Source: Seriola aureovittata (Eukaryota; Chordata; Actinopteri; Carangiformes; Carangidae). Taken from it: a stretch of DNA of 64,000 bases. The stretch is from the NCBI RefSeq assembly GCF_021018895.1, contig NC_079371.1:10896001-10960000 (forward strand), written 5' to 3'. The translations under genes and the position numbers were made by a program. Positions 24,201 to 40,700 of the stretch are shown here, in pieces. The notes under the pieces were generated by a model. The model ran no database searches, was not told the origin of the DNA, and was given only the letters and a program-made list of their open reading frames with translations. The first letter of the stretch is position 1. Each line of letters starts with the position of its first letter.

Positions 24201-24568
24201 AAGAAGGTGTGGATACTCAATATCACACAGAAATGTGGAAAAGTTTAGAATAAGGACACAAACATGTTCTTGCACATGGCCCAGTGTGTTGCTGGTCTTT
24301 TGCAGGGAATTATAAAGGTACGCTGACACCAACCCCATCTACTGTTCATATGCTGCTAAACTGTTTTCCCAATTACATGATGGGTGCAACGTAATCGGTG
24401 GCTGGATTATATTCAGAGGCAACAGGTGTTTTTTTGACTGAATGAATGAATAAAGTGCTACATAAATATCAGCAGAGTTGCCAGCAGGTGGTCAGGAGGG
24501 ATGGCAGGTGAACAAAGCACAACACTGTCGCACCAGAGACCAGATTTTGCATTCAGAGTCCCATCTGT
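21271..24568. other. Non-coding stretch with CA-rich and A-rich simple sequence
   Basis: No gene is seen. (CA)n runs occur at 21453-21472 and about 22125-22150, and an A-rich block at 23139-23163. Short open frames on both strands around 21670-22100 and 22211-22592 have no family features. Confidence 0.55.
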
Positions 24569-24713
24569 GGTTAGGTTTAGGCAACAAAAGCATCATGGTT
24601 TCACTTCGGTGTAAATAATCATGTAGTGTCTGAAGTTATGGTGAACTTTTTCTGTAGTAAACCAGACCACGATCTTTTCCTTAACCAAGTGCTGTGACTA
24701 CCTAAACGTAACC
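24569..24713. repeat. Small inverted-repeat element (MITE-like or inverted copies)
   Basis: GGTTAGGTTTAGG at 24569-24581 faces CCTAAACGTAACC at 24701-24713, matching at 12 of 13 positions in inverted orientation about 145 bp apart. TTAACCAAGTGC and GATCTTTTCC inside the right half fit a common teleost GGTTAGGTTTAGGCAACAAAAC-type repeat recalled from memory. Confidence 0.5.
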
Positions 24714-26591
24714 ATAAAATTTTTGATAATGCCAAATGGGTATTGTACTGAAAGACCAGATATTGTTTATGACCATTTTAACCACATATCATATGTTAAT
24801 AGAAAATGTAACCGCTTGCAATTACGTTTCCTTTAAAACTTATTTACTGTTGCAAATTAATTTCTGGGAGACAGAGTAGGTTTACATTTAACATGAATTT
24901 AGAGGTAGCACAATTACAAATATAAAGTCAAGGCAAAGATGCAAGTAAATGCAAAAGTGGTGTGGTGGTGGTGTTTTCATCTTGGGTGGTGCATTTGTGA
25001 GTTAAAAATGTTTCAACTTGAGCAAAAGAATTTTACTTGTCCTGAGACCTTTGAATAAACAGATACAGGAAGAAAATATATAACACACACATGTAGCTGT
25101 TGCTAGCTAGCTGCAGCTAATGTCTGTGCAAGCCGTACACAGAACACTGGGTGTTTGGGGCAAATAAACATTGGCTGCAAAAATGCTTCACCATTCAGAT
25201 AATAAAGCAAGGGGAAAATAGTTGTGTTCAACACTCCTCAGTCTGAACCACTTTCCGTGCTGTAAATCAAAGTGCTATTAGATGTAGATGTTGGAAACAC
25301 AATCCCAGCAAGAACTCTGTCCTCACAGTTACCGGCCCATTTTTGTCTTCTGCATAACACATCTCTTTCCCCTCACATGTCCTGTCACATACTGCACACT
25401 CCAGTCAAGGTCTGACTCCCTGTTGTGCTACTTCCCTCAATAAATATAGTCGCTTTTGTACAGCCGCCTTGTCCTCGCTGAGCAGATGCTAGCTTGACCA
25501 TTAGCCACTCTCTGACCTTGAAAAATACACCTACAATGTGCAACAAAGCACACAGTTAAACCAAACAGAGATTTCACAAGACATCACATACATGCTGGTA
25601 ACCTTAAAGGAACTCTGCCCGCCATACATAAGTCATCACCACCTTCTCTTCACACTCCCGTCCCCTTCCCACACACCATGGCCTCCATGATCCACTGGAA
25701 TGTGGTTAGCCACTTCCACTTTTCTCATCCCATACTTTCAATAGATGCCTTGGGATGTTTTAAATCACTGCTTACTGCTTTAACGGCTGCTAAAATGGAT
25801 TTTGGCATTGTGATGTCATTAGTAGACCATTATCATAACGCCAGCATCAGTCAAGATCGACTACTTTACAATGTATTGTGTCAGAAAACTCACTTTCATT
25901 CTCCTTTCTCTATATTAGTATTATTAGTCACTTTCAAATGTAACGGTTTAATATACAGTATAAAACAATTTTAAATCTTTCACTGTAAGGAGAAGCTAAG
26001 GAGTCCTCATTTCAACTTGCCATTGATAATCAAAAATTCATGACACATGTTTAGGGGATACTTTTGTCTAAAACTACTTACAGTGACAGGAGCAAGAGCT
26101 CCATTTTGTCTCACAGTTTTTAAGTGAAATAAGATATTAACTAGTAGCATGGTGTGTAGGGGGCTGCAGCCTGCAGCAGCAGAAGGGCGCTGACTCTACT
26201 GTTCTGACCTAAGCTGGGAGTTCATGCAATCCCTGTGGGCCCAAAAGAGAGAAGAGCCTTGACCGAGATGAGTGACCACAGGATCCTGTGAGTGATGGGC
26301 AGGCAATCATCCAGAGGCAGAGGAGCACAGTGGTTGAGCTGGAGTGTGGAGTTTAACTGTAGCTTGGAGGTAGGAAGGAACAGATCCCTACAGTGACAAG
26401 TCGGCCAGCACCAGAGTCTTGAACTGGATGCAAACTGCAACAATGTAGTAGTGCCAGAAAAAAATGTATTGCCACTTAATCTCTGGACTATCTGCAGAGG
26501 TCCAGTAGTACATGTAGGGGCTCCAGTAGGGAGTTACAGAACTGGATGAGCACCTGAGTTATTTACCTACTGAGGAAGAGGTCACTCCTCC
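24714..26591. other. Non-coding stretch, no gene seen
   Basis: No convincing gene. The 25678-25974 plus-strand frame (98 codons, starting ATGGCCTCCATG) lacks any recognised domain or splice signals. The segment 26150-26580 is slightly GC-richer and may be a degraded dispersed element, which I cannot identify. Confidence 0.5.
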
Positions 26592-27304
26592 AGGGGCCAG
26601 ATGTATACACACAAAAACCATGCATGCACCTTTTCCCACACTTAAACTGGTATTTATAAGAGAGGAATGTGCGGTGAGAATGTGAGCACTTCACCCATAC
26701 TTACTACTTACTGATACCTTCGACGTGAAATATTATGTAATCTTGGAGTAAAAGAGTTCCTTTTTGGATTTTTGGATTTTGCAGTCTCTGTAAGATGTCA
26801 GTGTGTCATTCTTTCTTAATTACGTTCTCCGTCATCACCTCCATGTGTTGATGATAGTTTCATTTTATCCTGAATTGTGAGGGCACAAGTATCAATATGC
26901 AAACAGATGCATTTCTTCATCAGTTTATAGGGATCTGTCGGAGTGGATGCATTCTCAGTTCCACCATCTATAAAGCAGAACCAGGCGTACGTGCAACTTC
27001 GGAAATCTGACAAAAATAATGAATATGCATATTTCTGTCATTGAGTGCACAGAAAGTTGTTGATGAGTCATTGTTGTGCCCTAACATAAGTGAGCCACAG
27101 CAGCGTCAAATCAGACGCTTATTTGTGTTGGTATTTGTACTTGTTGGCTGCTCCCACCTCCCCACACACCCTTATTACCTCTGACTCAGATCCATGATGT
27201 TCAGGTGGTGCAAACTCTCCAGCACTGCTGCTGCTGCTGCCGCTGCTGCCCACCATCACTTCCTGATGATCACTATCAGTGACTTTTATAGCCACATCTA
27301 GCAC
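26592..27304 (-). mobile_element. Possible decayed PIF/Harbinger-like remnant
   Basis: AGGGGCCAGATGTATACACA at 26592 resembles the ends of fish Harbinger elements as I recall them (GGGGCCAGATGTATAAAC type). Two short minus-strand frames lie inside. One (27119-27304) encodes a serine-rich stretch flanked by acidic residues, resembling low-complexity parts of transposon-encoded DNA-binding proteins. No matching right terminus and no transposase motif were found, so the call is weak. The Ser run comes from a CTG repeat at about 27225-27249. Confidence 0.25.
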
Positions 27305-28224
27305 CTGTAAGTGGCAGGTTACTCCTTCAACCCCTGACTTCCTCCACTTTTAACCCACACAGAATTGTACACTGCCATTTGAAAAAAACGACACAAGCTT
27401 TTCCCCAACGTAGAATATGAATTAGACGGTCATACTGGCTTTTGGTTTTACATTAGTTCTGTGTTTCAGTGTTGGGTAGTACATGGGATCAACAAAAAAA
27501 TAGATTATTTTATGTGGTATTTGTAATTGAATCAGAGTGAATTAGTTTGAAATAGAAACTGATTTCCAAATATGTTCAATTATGGCAAATTGAGTCTAGA
27601 AAAGTTATGAAACTGATGGCTTCTGCAGAAGAAAATTCTGCCATCACAGTTTCTTTATGTTCTTTAAAATCAGCACACTACCATGGCTCACACATTGAGC
27701 CAACGGTTGTTGAATCTATAGTCACTACGGAGCATAGACCTGAGGCTATTTAATGTGCACACACACACGCAGACACACAGGTAAAATCAGCTGGGGAGCT
27801 TGTGTTTTTCTCTCTCATTCTCCCTCTCTAACACACAAACACAGAGACACACTGTATATAGATTGCCAAAGGAAATGGCACAGAGGAGTCCTGAGCAAAC
27901 AACAGAATAAAACTGCAAAAACAAAAATATTTATTGTCATGTGTGTTTGGTGTAAAAGTTGTGTTGTGTATAGGGTGCTCAAGCTATGTCTATCCAGACT
28001 AAAAAAACACACATTAATTCTCTCCTGTCATTAATGAGTTACAAAATACATTTTGTATTTAATATTCAATGCAGAAGGTTTATCATCCTGGGAAAGCTGG
28101 GGCAGGTCATTTTTGGCCCAGAGGTCATGTGGCGCAGACAAAATAGGAAGATTAAAATAATAGAAAATGTAAAAGTCCATGAAAAAAAAGAGCAAAGTCT
28201 TTAATCCCTCTTATAATATATATT

Positions 28225-28227
<3 letters not shown>
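27305..28227. other. Non-coding stretch, no gene seen
   Basis: AT-rich, with short CA-rich patches near 27757-27780. No splice-delimited or domain-bearing frame is seen. Confidence 0.55.
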
Positions 28228-28277
<50 letters not shown>

Positions 28278-28288
28278 GCACACACACT
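28228..28288 (+). repeat. (CA)n microsatellite, about 30 units
   Basis: A dinucleotide CA tract with two CACG interruptions near its 3' end. It is likely polymorphic in length. Confidence 0.95.
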
Positions 28289-31013
28289 GTATAAATCTGT
28301 GATTGTTTTATGACAGTTGTTGCTAAACCTTAGATATACAGTGCGATCTGTGTGCTTCTGAAAGCAAAAGGTTTTGCAGTGAGGCCAATATGAATCATGA
28401 ATCGGGCTCATTGATAGAAGGGTGCTCCACAGGAAGGAGCAGTTGTGCAGCCCGCAGGGTGACAGGAATCCCGGCTCGACATATATCCAACCTGCTGACA
28501 AATAAATGAGACTGAATTTTTCAACTGTGGAAAATAAAGCAGACTTTCTGCTGACTTTTTGAATTGATTGAACTGAAAATGAGCTGACCCCACCTGTGCC
28601 GCCGAGAGATAAGATTTACAGTGCACGCGGCTCTCGATCAGCAGCACACGGCTCTTTTCCTGTGTAAAATGAATGGGAAGAATAATACAATTTTTTCCGG
28701 TTGTTTCATCTCCTCCTGTTTCCAGATTCTAGAGGGACTTCAAGAGCTGCCCATTTAGTCTGTGAGATGAAGTTATTTTCCCGCGCTATTGTGTGAGAGG
28801 CCACCTGAGTTCAGATTCGCTGGAACAGGCAATGTCACAACTCTCAGCAAGAGAAGATCAAAGCCCCACCTCTGGGCTTTTGTTACGTATTGAGTTAACT
28901 TCCAATGCTGCATGATACGTCTCTCTCCCTCAGCTCTTACCCCTTTTGGCGAAAGAGCGAATTAAACTCGACTTGTGTCATCATACGCAATCCGTCTTCA
29001 TTTGTGAATGCGTCAGGGCCGGGTGTTACTGCACTGTGAGCTGAAACCAAGCAGCCCTGCTTGCTTCACGGCTCGTCATACCACCAGGGCTTGTCGCTCA
29101 GCTTTCAAGGTCCCTGACAACATCACCCCTTTGCAGCGATGGATTTGCCACGCTGGTAGAGGAGGAAGAAGCAAAAGCGAAGATGTGTGCCATGTTGGTA
29201 GGTGATGTGTGACCCGAAGGTCAGATTATTCCGTGTAAATTATTATTAGTTACACACCTTTTCTTCTACATACATTTCTCTTTGATTAATTTAGCTTGCC
29301 TGGCATAAAGGAGGAAACTGAATCATTCTGGCAGAGAAAAAGATCCAACATGTCAAATGCAAAGATGAATGACAATCCAGACGAAATTCACAACATTGTC
29401 GGTTCCTTCAGAGACAAACACGTACATTTTATTTTTAAGTTTCAACCACATTGGTCACAGAAGCAAATTGATATGTAATCGAAATGTGTTCAATACTGAA
29501 CCTTCTAATGTCAAGCTGCTGTTAAAACTGCTTCTTCAACTTAAACTTGAGTGATATGTCACATCTGTTCAACACTAAATACAATTATTTCCCCAGTCAC
29601 TCAGAGGATATTGATGATTTCTATTTATCAGGGAAATTGAAAATGATAGATCTTAAAATTGTTTTACGCTGTTGTTAGCTAAAGAATAACATTTATCAAA
29701 TCCACAAACACACCCTCTGGATCAATTTGTTGTATGAACTGCAGTAAGTATCACTTATGGTGTTCTGTGATGACAGAGATATAGAGGAATCAGGGTCATT
29801 AAAAAGAAATCGCTAAAATGGATTTCACGTTGGATTTAATCTAATATAGGCCTACTGAGAAAATGATGCACGAAGGGAGGTCTACTTTTTGCAGCAGACA
29901 CATTTCAGATCTATTGGTGATTCAAGATCCTGACCCAGGTGGTGTGACAGAGGTGATTACTTAGATGACGACTTTGATCCTTGATGCTTTTGCTCCCGAT
30001 GGAGAGTTAGTTTGGGAAAAGATTCAAAAAACACTCAAGGGAGCATTACCAGAGATACCATTCACAAATTTGATACTGAAAGAAAATCTAGTTTGAAAGT
30101 TAGAAGATTAGATTGTTTTCAGTTAGCATTTTTTCAATATCTAAAAAAAGTCTAAACGTATGTGTTCACCTTGATTCAGGGGGAAAATCATTTTTGAAAA
30201 TACAAAATACAAAAGTCTGGGTAAAAGAAAAACGTTGTTTATTTGCAGCAGAAACACAGTGCACAGTAGTTTAACTGTCTGTTGTTGTTTTTACTTTGTG
30301 AGTGTCGGGTGCATAATCAGCAGCTCGTTTGCTGTTTCGCATTTTTCTCCTCGTTTCCTGTCAGCTCTAAGTAGTTGAAGCTGTGAAGAATTCTCTGAAC
30401 AGCAAACATTGCAGGACACTTAGTTTTCTACAGAGTGCAGTGAAGGCCCCAAAAACCTGGGTGAAAGGTTAAGTTTGGTGGTTTCTTCGTGAAAAAACAG
30501 TAAAAACTAAAAAACAATGAGCCCTATTGAGACCAACCTGTCCTACTGACAGTTCCAATCCTCCCTGCCATTCAACCATATCCCTCTTAAAATGTGTTTT
30601 TTTTTTTCTTCTTCTTCTTCATTTTGATAATAAAAACAACAGCTAAAACTTTAATTTACAACTTAAAGCTTGAAGAGGTGAAGGTGTCCTTCACTGACTT
30701 TAGTCACTGCCTCCTTAAACTGTCTTTGCTTGGTCAGTGTTGCAGCACAGGATTTGCAGTTAAGAGCTAAAGAACTACAATATGCTGTTTAGTGCTTTTT
30801 GAAGCTGGCCTTGGCCTTTGTCCAAACAGCCCCCTTTAATTGCTAATTATTATAATCAGAAATTGTTTTGTGCCAGTAACACCCAGAGAAACTGAAAGCT
30901 TATCATGTACTCAGACATGATTGGGTTGACGTGGCACGTGTTACTGTACATACAATATAATGCAGTTTTCAGTTCATACTGATTTAACATGCAGATTATT
31001 TGGTTCAAGTTGT
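28289..31013. other. Non-coding stretch, no gene seen
   Basis: The part from 28780 to 29210 is GC-richer than its surroundings and may be conserved non-coding DNA or a degraded element. A T/CTT tract lies at 30598-30622. No gene structure is evident. Confidence 0.5.
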
Positions 31014-31054
31014 ATTCTGGTAGACCAGTTGGACTGGATTAAATCACCATGGAA

Positions 31055-31250
31055 GAAGTATTCAGTACCAGTACAATAATCTAAAGACTGTAGCTGGTTG
31101 AGGTGGAGCTGTTTTTACTGCTTTATATACAGTTAGGTAGTTAAGTTAAGTGTTAGGGTCCCTCCAAAGAGACGTTGTGAGATGGTTAAAAACTTAGTCT
31201 GCAACACTAATCATTTCATTTGTTGGACATTTTTTTCTAATCTCTGCTTT
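31055..31250 (+). repeat. Teleost repeat family R3, copy 2, internal fragment
   Basis: TGTAGCTGGTTGAGGTGGAG, then TTTATATACAGTTAGGTAGT and GGTCCCTCCAAAGAG. The first block matches TATAGCTGGTCGAGGTGGAG in the copy at 45838-46372. The terminal segment of this copy reappears only at 31838-31873, so the copy is interrupted. Confidence 0.55.
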
Positions 31251-31574
31251 TGTTGTGAATTTCCTGATGTTTTCTTCCTACTGCTGCTGTAAAATGAAGT
31301 GACTGGTGTTTGTACTGGACTCACTGGGAGCTGTGGTCCTGAACTCACTCTGCTGCTCTGCTCCTCCTCCGGTGTCTTCAGAGTTACTGCTGCTAGATGC
31401 ACAACTATTTTCTCTGAGCTTTTCAGTCACACCCTATCTCACCAATTTTATTTTTTTTTATTTTTTTTTTTTTTTCTGACTTTGTTATTCATGTAAAGCC
31501 AGTCAGCAACAGTCCGCTGCTCGCTTCCTCAGTGTTTAAACAATGATAAAGAAGGTCCCTGTTCTCCTGATGGC

Positions 31575-31825
31575 TACTCCGTCATTGCAGCAGAGCCAGA
31601 GGTATCATCTTTTTCTTCTTTTTTTTTTTTTTTTGCTCATTCTTCTTCCTTGTCAAAACCCTGGCGCCTACATTACACACAATGCAACTCAACCACCGGC
31701 AGTTTGGTCGACTGGGAGACTTTTCACAGCTGCCTCTGGAGCCACAAACGGCTTCATACAACATTTTATACATATGCAGTGGTAATTCCCAAGACCTGTA
31801 AACAGACTTTCATGAGTAAAATAAA
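31575..31825 (-). repeat. Teleost interspersed repeat, family R5, copy 1 (inverted)
   Basis: On the minus strand this reads AAGTCTGTTTACAGGTCTTG, CGTTTGTGGCTCCAGAGGCA, GTAATGTAGGCGCCAG and GACAAGGAAGAAGAA. The copy at 51295-52060 has AAGTCTGTTTACAGGTCTTA, AGTTTGTGGCTCCAGTGGGA, GTAATGTAGGCAACTG and GACAAGGAAGAAGAA in the same order. It lies between two pieces of family R3. Confidence 0.7.
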
Positions 31826-31837
31826 TGGAGTTCTCCT

Positions 31838-31873
31838 TTAAGAGTGAATGTACTTAGTTACTTTCCACCACTG
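31838..31873 (+). repeat. Teleost repeat family R3, copy 2, terminal fragment
   Basis: AATGTACTTAGTTACTTTCC followed by ACCACTG is the 3' end of family R3 as seen at 11880-11903. It directly follows the R5 copy, so R5 probably inserted into this R3 copy. Confidence 0.65.
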
Positions 31874-31953
31874 TGATTCAACACTTTGACAAAAGAGTTA
31901 TATTTACCCCCAGTTCCATCTATCCTGTTTCAAACCACCTATTTCATCACACA

Positions 31954-32180
31954 TTGGGTGAGAGTCAGAGTAGACCCCCAGACATGTCACCAGTCTATCA
32001 CCTGGGTAACACACACTGACGGACAAATACATTACAACCTACATGCAATTTGTGTGTCTCCATTTCAAATAACCTGCATGTCACAGGACTGTGGGAGGAA
32101 ACCCACGCAGACACAGGGAGAACATGAAACCATATGGTGCTGTGGTGACAGAGCCAACCACCGAGCACCCACGCCACACT
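31954..32180 (+). repeat. Teleost interspersed repeat, family R6
   Basis: Landmarks in order are CATGTCACCAGTCTATCACC, GACTGTGGGAGGAAACCCAC, GCAGACACAGGGAGAACATG and GAGCCAACCACCGAGC. I recall this series as one of the commonest dispersed repeats in acanthomorph fish. This copy carries a deletion where the consensus has an extra block before ACCCACGCAGACAC. Non-coding. Confidence 0.7.
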
Positions 32181-36168
<3,988 letters not shown>

Positions 36169-36170
36169 TG

Positions 36171-36420
36171 TCCTGCTGGGTGTGGTCACCTGATTCCAGT
36201 GCACCTACACACCTGTGGTTCATAATCTCATCAACTCAGCTGCAGCAGTATTTAAGCCCTGGTTCTTCAGTGGTACAAACAATACAACCCCCCCATCACC
36301 CGGGCCTGTTTGGTTTGTTGCTGACATCATCGAGCCACTCAGTCTGCGCTGCTACGCCATCTCACCTACAGCCCAGAGGCACTCTGAGCTTTTCCTCTCA
36401 AATGGCCTGCTGTAGTTAAT
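36171..36420 (+). repeat. Possible degraded retroelement-like segment
   Basis: GGTGTGGTCACCTGATTCCA leads to GCAGTATTTAAGCCCTGGTT (a TATA-like start region) and a GC-richer tail. The layout resembles terminal sequences of fish retroelements seen in many genomes. No coding region is attached and no second copy is evident in the window. Confidence 0.25.
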
Positions 36421-39400
36421 TTATAACTATGTTAAATATTTAGATGACCTCCCTCCTCTCAACTAAATGCAAAGGCCTTGATATTTAATAGTACAATTGT
36501 GTACGCGTCCAATCTGTGAGAGCGCTGAGCACTGAGGCAGAGCACTCCATTGTATATTCAACAAGACTGCTGCACAGTGAAGTGATTCATGAGGAGCAGT
36601 TAAATTCATCCATGTCAAGTTACGTGTGCTGCGCTGTAAAACTAAGTGATGTTATCTACGGGTTTTTATCAGGGCAGAGCAGTCCATTCATTAAACAGGA
36701 CAAATTATGAGATCGGATGCCTTTTTAAAATGAGATTTCCCCATATTTCACTGAAGTGGTTTGACCCAAGATTTATGGGAACATCTCCTGTTTTAAAGGT
36801 GCAGGTTTCTTAAGAAAAAGGACGTCTGCCAAGATGTTTTCAGATTTAAACTACAGTCCTACATAATCTGCACTTTCATCCAGCCCACTAAGTATTATCC
36901 TCTGGACGATATTTATTCAACACCGCATATTGGTGTTACTATGTTTGTGTGTTCCGGGTCAGAATTACTGCCAAGTTATATGTTTTTCAGAAATAGAGCC
37001 AATAAGGCTATTTCTCATTGTTAACTATGCATCAGCAAAAATATAATGGACTCTGGTATGAATCCCTGCGAGGATTATATGTAAGTCAACATGGAAATTG
37101 TAGAAAAACAACCCCAACGTTTTTTTTTTTTTTGGTTGATGATGGTTGATTTATTTTATTTTGTACAGAAAGTTCTCTACATATCTTACTGTTCTTGTGG
37201 GATTTAGTTTACCATCATTAAGGCTTGGTAAACTTTGGCAGGGTCAAGTTTGCACCAAATTATCACACGTATGACCAATTTTGTGAGTAAACAGTTCAGT
37301 TAAGGCAGTGTCGAGTCAGTGCTGACACACTCAGTGCAGTCTGGCTGACTTAAAAGGGAAGAGGTTCTTTCTCTTCCTTTTGCAGTTGTGAAGTGTTAAC
37401 GTTTAAACAACGTAACAGTAGTAATAACAGATCCAACCTGATGCTTCAGTTTGTTTATAGACTCACACCTTGACGAGGCCAACAGCACCTGAGGAGAGTT
37501 GAAGCTACAGATTGAGGTATTTTGTGTTTTTATTTGAACTGCTTTTTAAATCATTTCTTATACAGTAATGGTTTCCCAGGAATCCCAGGAAAATCATCAG
37601 GTGAGATAGTTCACCATCTAAGATGGGTAATAGTATACTGCAATACATAATACATATAAATTGATGAGTTTTAACTATAAATTATAATAGACTGATCATG
37701 TGTAACAATGGACAAAATCCAAAAGCTCTTCACAGTCACTTATATGACATCAAAACTGAAACTCCCACACGTACATACATACACATCCCACATGTAACCA
37801 TATAAATTCATAACACGATAGTCATATTCATTTTTTTTATTCCCAAATGTAAAAAATAAGCTTGGAGTAATACATCCTGGCTGTGTGATGACACCTTGAG
37901 TGCTTTTCAGCCACAGTGAACCATCTGTGTCCCAGAAATCCTCTGACAGCTGTCACATCACAGCTTGTTTCACTGTTGTTTCAAGCACTTTCTGAAGCAG
38001 GGTTTTATAACAACAACAAATGTCTATGTGTAAAAATGTCTTTCCTGCATCATCAAGCTTATTCTCATATACTCTAAATGTCAAATGAAAGAGTTTTGTC
38101 CTTTTCTTGATAACTTTGCATATAAATGACTTAAAACAGAATCAGTTCAAGAACTTTGAGGTGATAATCATCACAATCTTAGACAAAGCTCAAGTATCAT
38201 CTACTTTTGAGGAACGAGGGTGTAACTATATGATCTGCTGGAAAAGAGATCTCTGGTTAATTTGTAATGAATGAGTTCACACTGTGTGAATTAGAGGAGG
38301 AACTCTTGACGGATCTGTAAGAAATGTATTTTCTCAAAAAGCACAAAGTCTGTGAAGAAAAGGTTTTAATGATTTCTCTCCTGCTCTTGAGCACCAATTT
38401 TCTATTTAAAAAAGGGTGCCTAACAAATACTGTAAATGAAACTATTTCAGTTACTCAATATAATCACATGATGAGCAACAGATCCAGGTATGTCACAGAT
38501 TAAAATGCAATGATATAACATCTGCTTCAACACTCATTACACTCACATGCCTGAAGAGTGTAATGATAAAACTGGGAAGCAGTTATGACAGATTTCTGCC
38601 TGAATTGCCAACAGTGTAGTATGCGACATTGGTTATGACTATATATCTGTCCCAACTGCTAAATGTGTGCAAAAAGAATTTAGTATAAGTCATTTATATT
38701 ATATTACAGCACATCCAATCACATCTAGGCCCAACTGCGAAAACTTGAAAATGTTGATCCTGTAACTTTGTTAATGATAGACTGAAAAACAAGCAGAAAA
38801 TGTTGTTTTGTTCGTAACCTCTTATATTGTTAATTATTGATTTACTAATATGCACAGATGCTAACTCATCTGTGTTCCTTTATCTCTTTCCTACTGTTAT
38901 GTATGACATGCGCAATACTGTTGTACCAGACAACTTCTGAATCTTTTCAAAGTGAATTTCCCCTCACACAATCAGCAGCACTGTGTCGCATCACGTGAGC
39001 AGAAGCCTAAGCAACCGTCGGCAAAGAGAAAGTCCTCTTGTGCAGCCAGATCAGAGCTTAACTCTCAGGCATCCTGCCAGGACAGCTGCACCCATTTGGA
39101 AGACTTGCAGCCAGAGCCGTGAGGCGCCTCAGAGGAGCGTTTGATGCATTGATATTACCGCCTAACCTGAGAGATGAAGCAGGAAGAGGCACAGATGGGC
39201 GTAGAGAGAGGAGACCAGTGCAGTGAGTATACAGGAGATGGTGGCAATGGCCATGTCACGGTCAACAAGGAGAGAAAACAAACCCTGCACTGTCACAGGT
39301 GCAGTGGCTGGTAAATCCTATAATGCATCAGTCACAAAGGATTATACTGGTGGCGTTGCCTCTCCAGCTCTTTTACTGCAAATATTCTCCACTATTGGTG

Positions 39401-40330
39401 CCCAGTTTCCAAAGCCCGCGGCAAGCTAACATGACGTTTAAGATTGAATCTTCCTAGTTTCTCGGCAGCAATGGAATATAATTCAATCAATTTAATATGG
39501 TATGAAAATCAACTGACAAACACCATAGTGAGCCCTTTGTCACCTTTTGTTTGTTTGACATATTATGTTGTACATTGAAGGGCACTCCGAGTAAGTTGCC
39601 TTTTTTTAATGAAGAAATTCATGTAATCTGAACACATTTATATTTCCCCTTTACAAAATCTATTTTCCAATTGTGGAAACGCTTTATTTCATTGTACAAT
39701 AAAAACTTATAAATCTCATTATATCTGCTTACACCTACATCATAGTGTGATATATACCATGTATTAAATGCTAATATAGTGCATATGAAAATAAGGGGGG
39801 CTTAAAGTAAAGTGTGACCCTTAGGCCAACTTGGCTAACGTTAGCATTAACAGCTGTTTACTTACCAGTCCAGAAGAAATATTGCTAGTTCAGCATCAAA
39901 CGTCATTCCGTTACTCACCAAGCCCTGTGTCCAGCGGTGGAAAGCAAGCCTTTTGCTTTGTTTCTATTTTTTCACTTCTTTTCTTTGACTTAAGTTAGCA
40001 TGCTAGCTCCAGCGTAGGTTGGCCTGTCCTGTCACTTTCTGATACCGAGTCACTGTAGCATCCAGTCTGTCCTGAAAAAGTAACACTGCTAGGAGGATGT
40101 ATTATTAACCTCTTGTCTTCTTAACGCAAGCTCTTGGCAAGACTGTTGTTAATGCTAAAGCTAGCTATGTAGCAATAGCAAAACTTACAAATCTGGATGA
40201 AATTCAGAGGTGAATTTACTGATTTGAGGGCTCCAAGAAAATTTAACTGGGGCCTCCTTCATGCAGGGTAAGGTCACGTTGTCATGTGTCTTACATCATG
40301 CATTTGCTGTTTCATTTTGAAATCACCAAC
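36421..40330. other. Non-coding stretch, no gene seen
   Basis: Mostly AT-rich. A GC-richer, purine-rich patch at about 38980-39300 includes a possible donor (GTGAGT at 39223) but no matching acceptor or recognisable frame. A T run lies at 37120-37133. Confidence 0.5.
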
Positions 40331-40700
40331 GCTCTCTCTTCACTTCCTGCCCTTGTGTGTTTCCCGCCTCTGTGGTTGTCTGCCCCGCCCTAATGTGCTG
40401 CACCTCTGTCTCATTGTCTTTCCTCTCCCAGTTTATTAAGTCTGTGTCTGCCCATCCCCTTGTGCCAGTTTGTCTTCGTTCCTTGTGACAAGCTTTCCAG
40501 CCATTTCTAGCAGGAGTATTCTTACTGTGTGCATGACTTCAGCCCAGGTTTTTTGACCTTGCCTCAGCCCAGTCCTTTGGATTTGTCTGCCTGTGTTTAT
40601 TTGCTCTCTCTCCCTTTTTGCTTAGAAAAAAGACTTTGATTTTTGAAACCTGTTTGCGTCCAAGTCACGCATTTGAGTCCTTGCCTCATGGTTATCAGTT
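40331..40700 (+). repeat. Possible solo terminal-repeat-like element (degraded)
   Basis: A pyrimidine-rich run of C/T/G-biased phrases: GCACCTCTGTCTCATTGTCT, GTGCCAGTTTGTCTTCGTTC, GGTTTTTTGACCTTGCCTC and GCATTTGAGTCCTTGCCTC. I recall phrases like these from non-coding ends of dispersed retroelements in percomorph fish. It has no coding part. Family and exact ends are uncertain. Confidence 0.4.

Noticed and set aside
27119..27304. A serine-rich minus-strand frame as a gene
   Set aside because: The Ser run comes from a CTG microsatellite at about 27225-27249. No start context, splice site or intact domain supports a gene, so it is kept only as weak evidence for a transposon remnant.
28228..28288. 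CRISPR-like repeat arrays
   Set aside because: The tandem repeats here are simple microsatellites or a minisatellite without unique spacers, and the genome is vertebrate.
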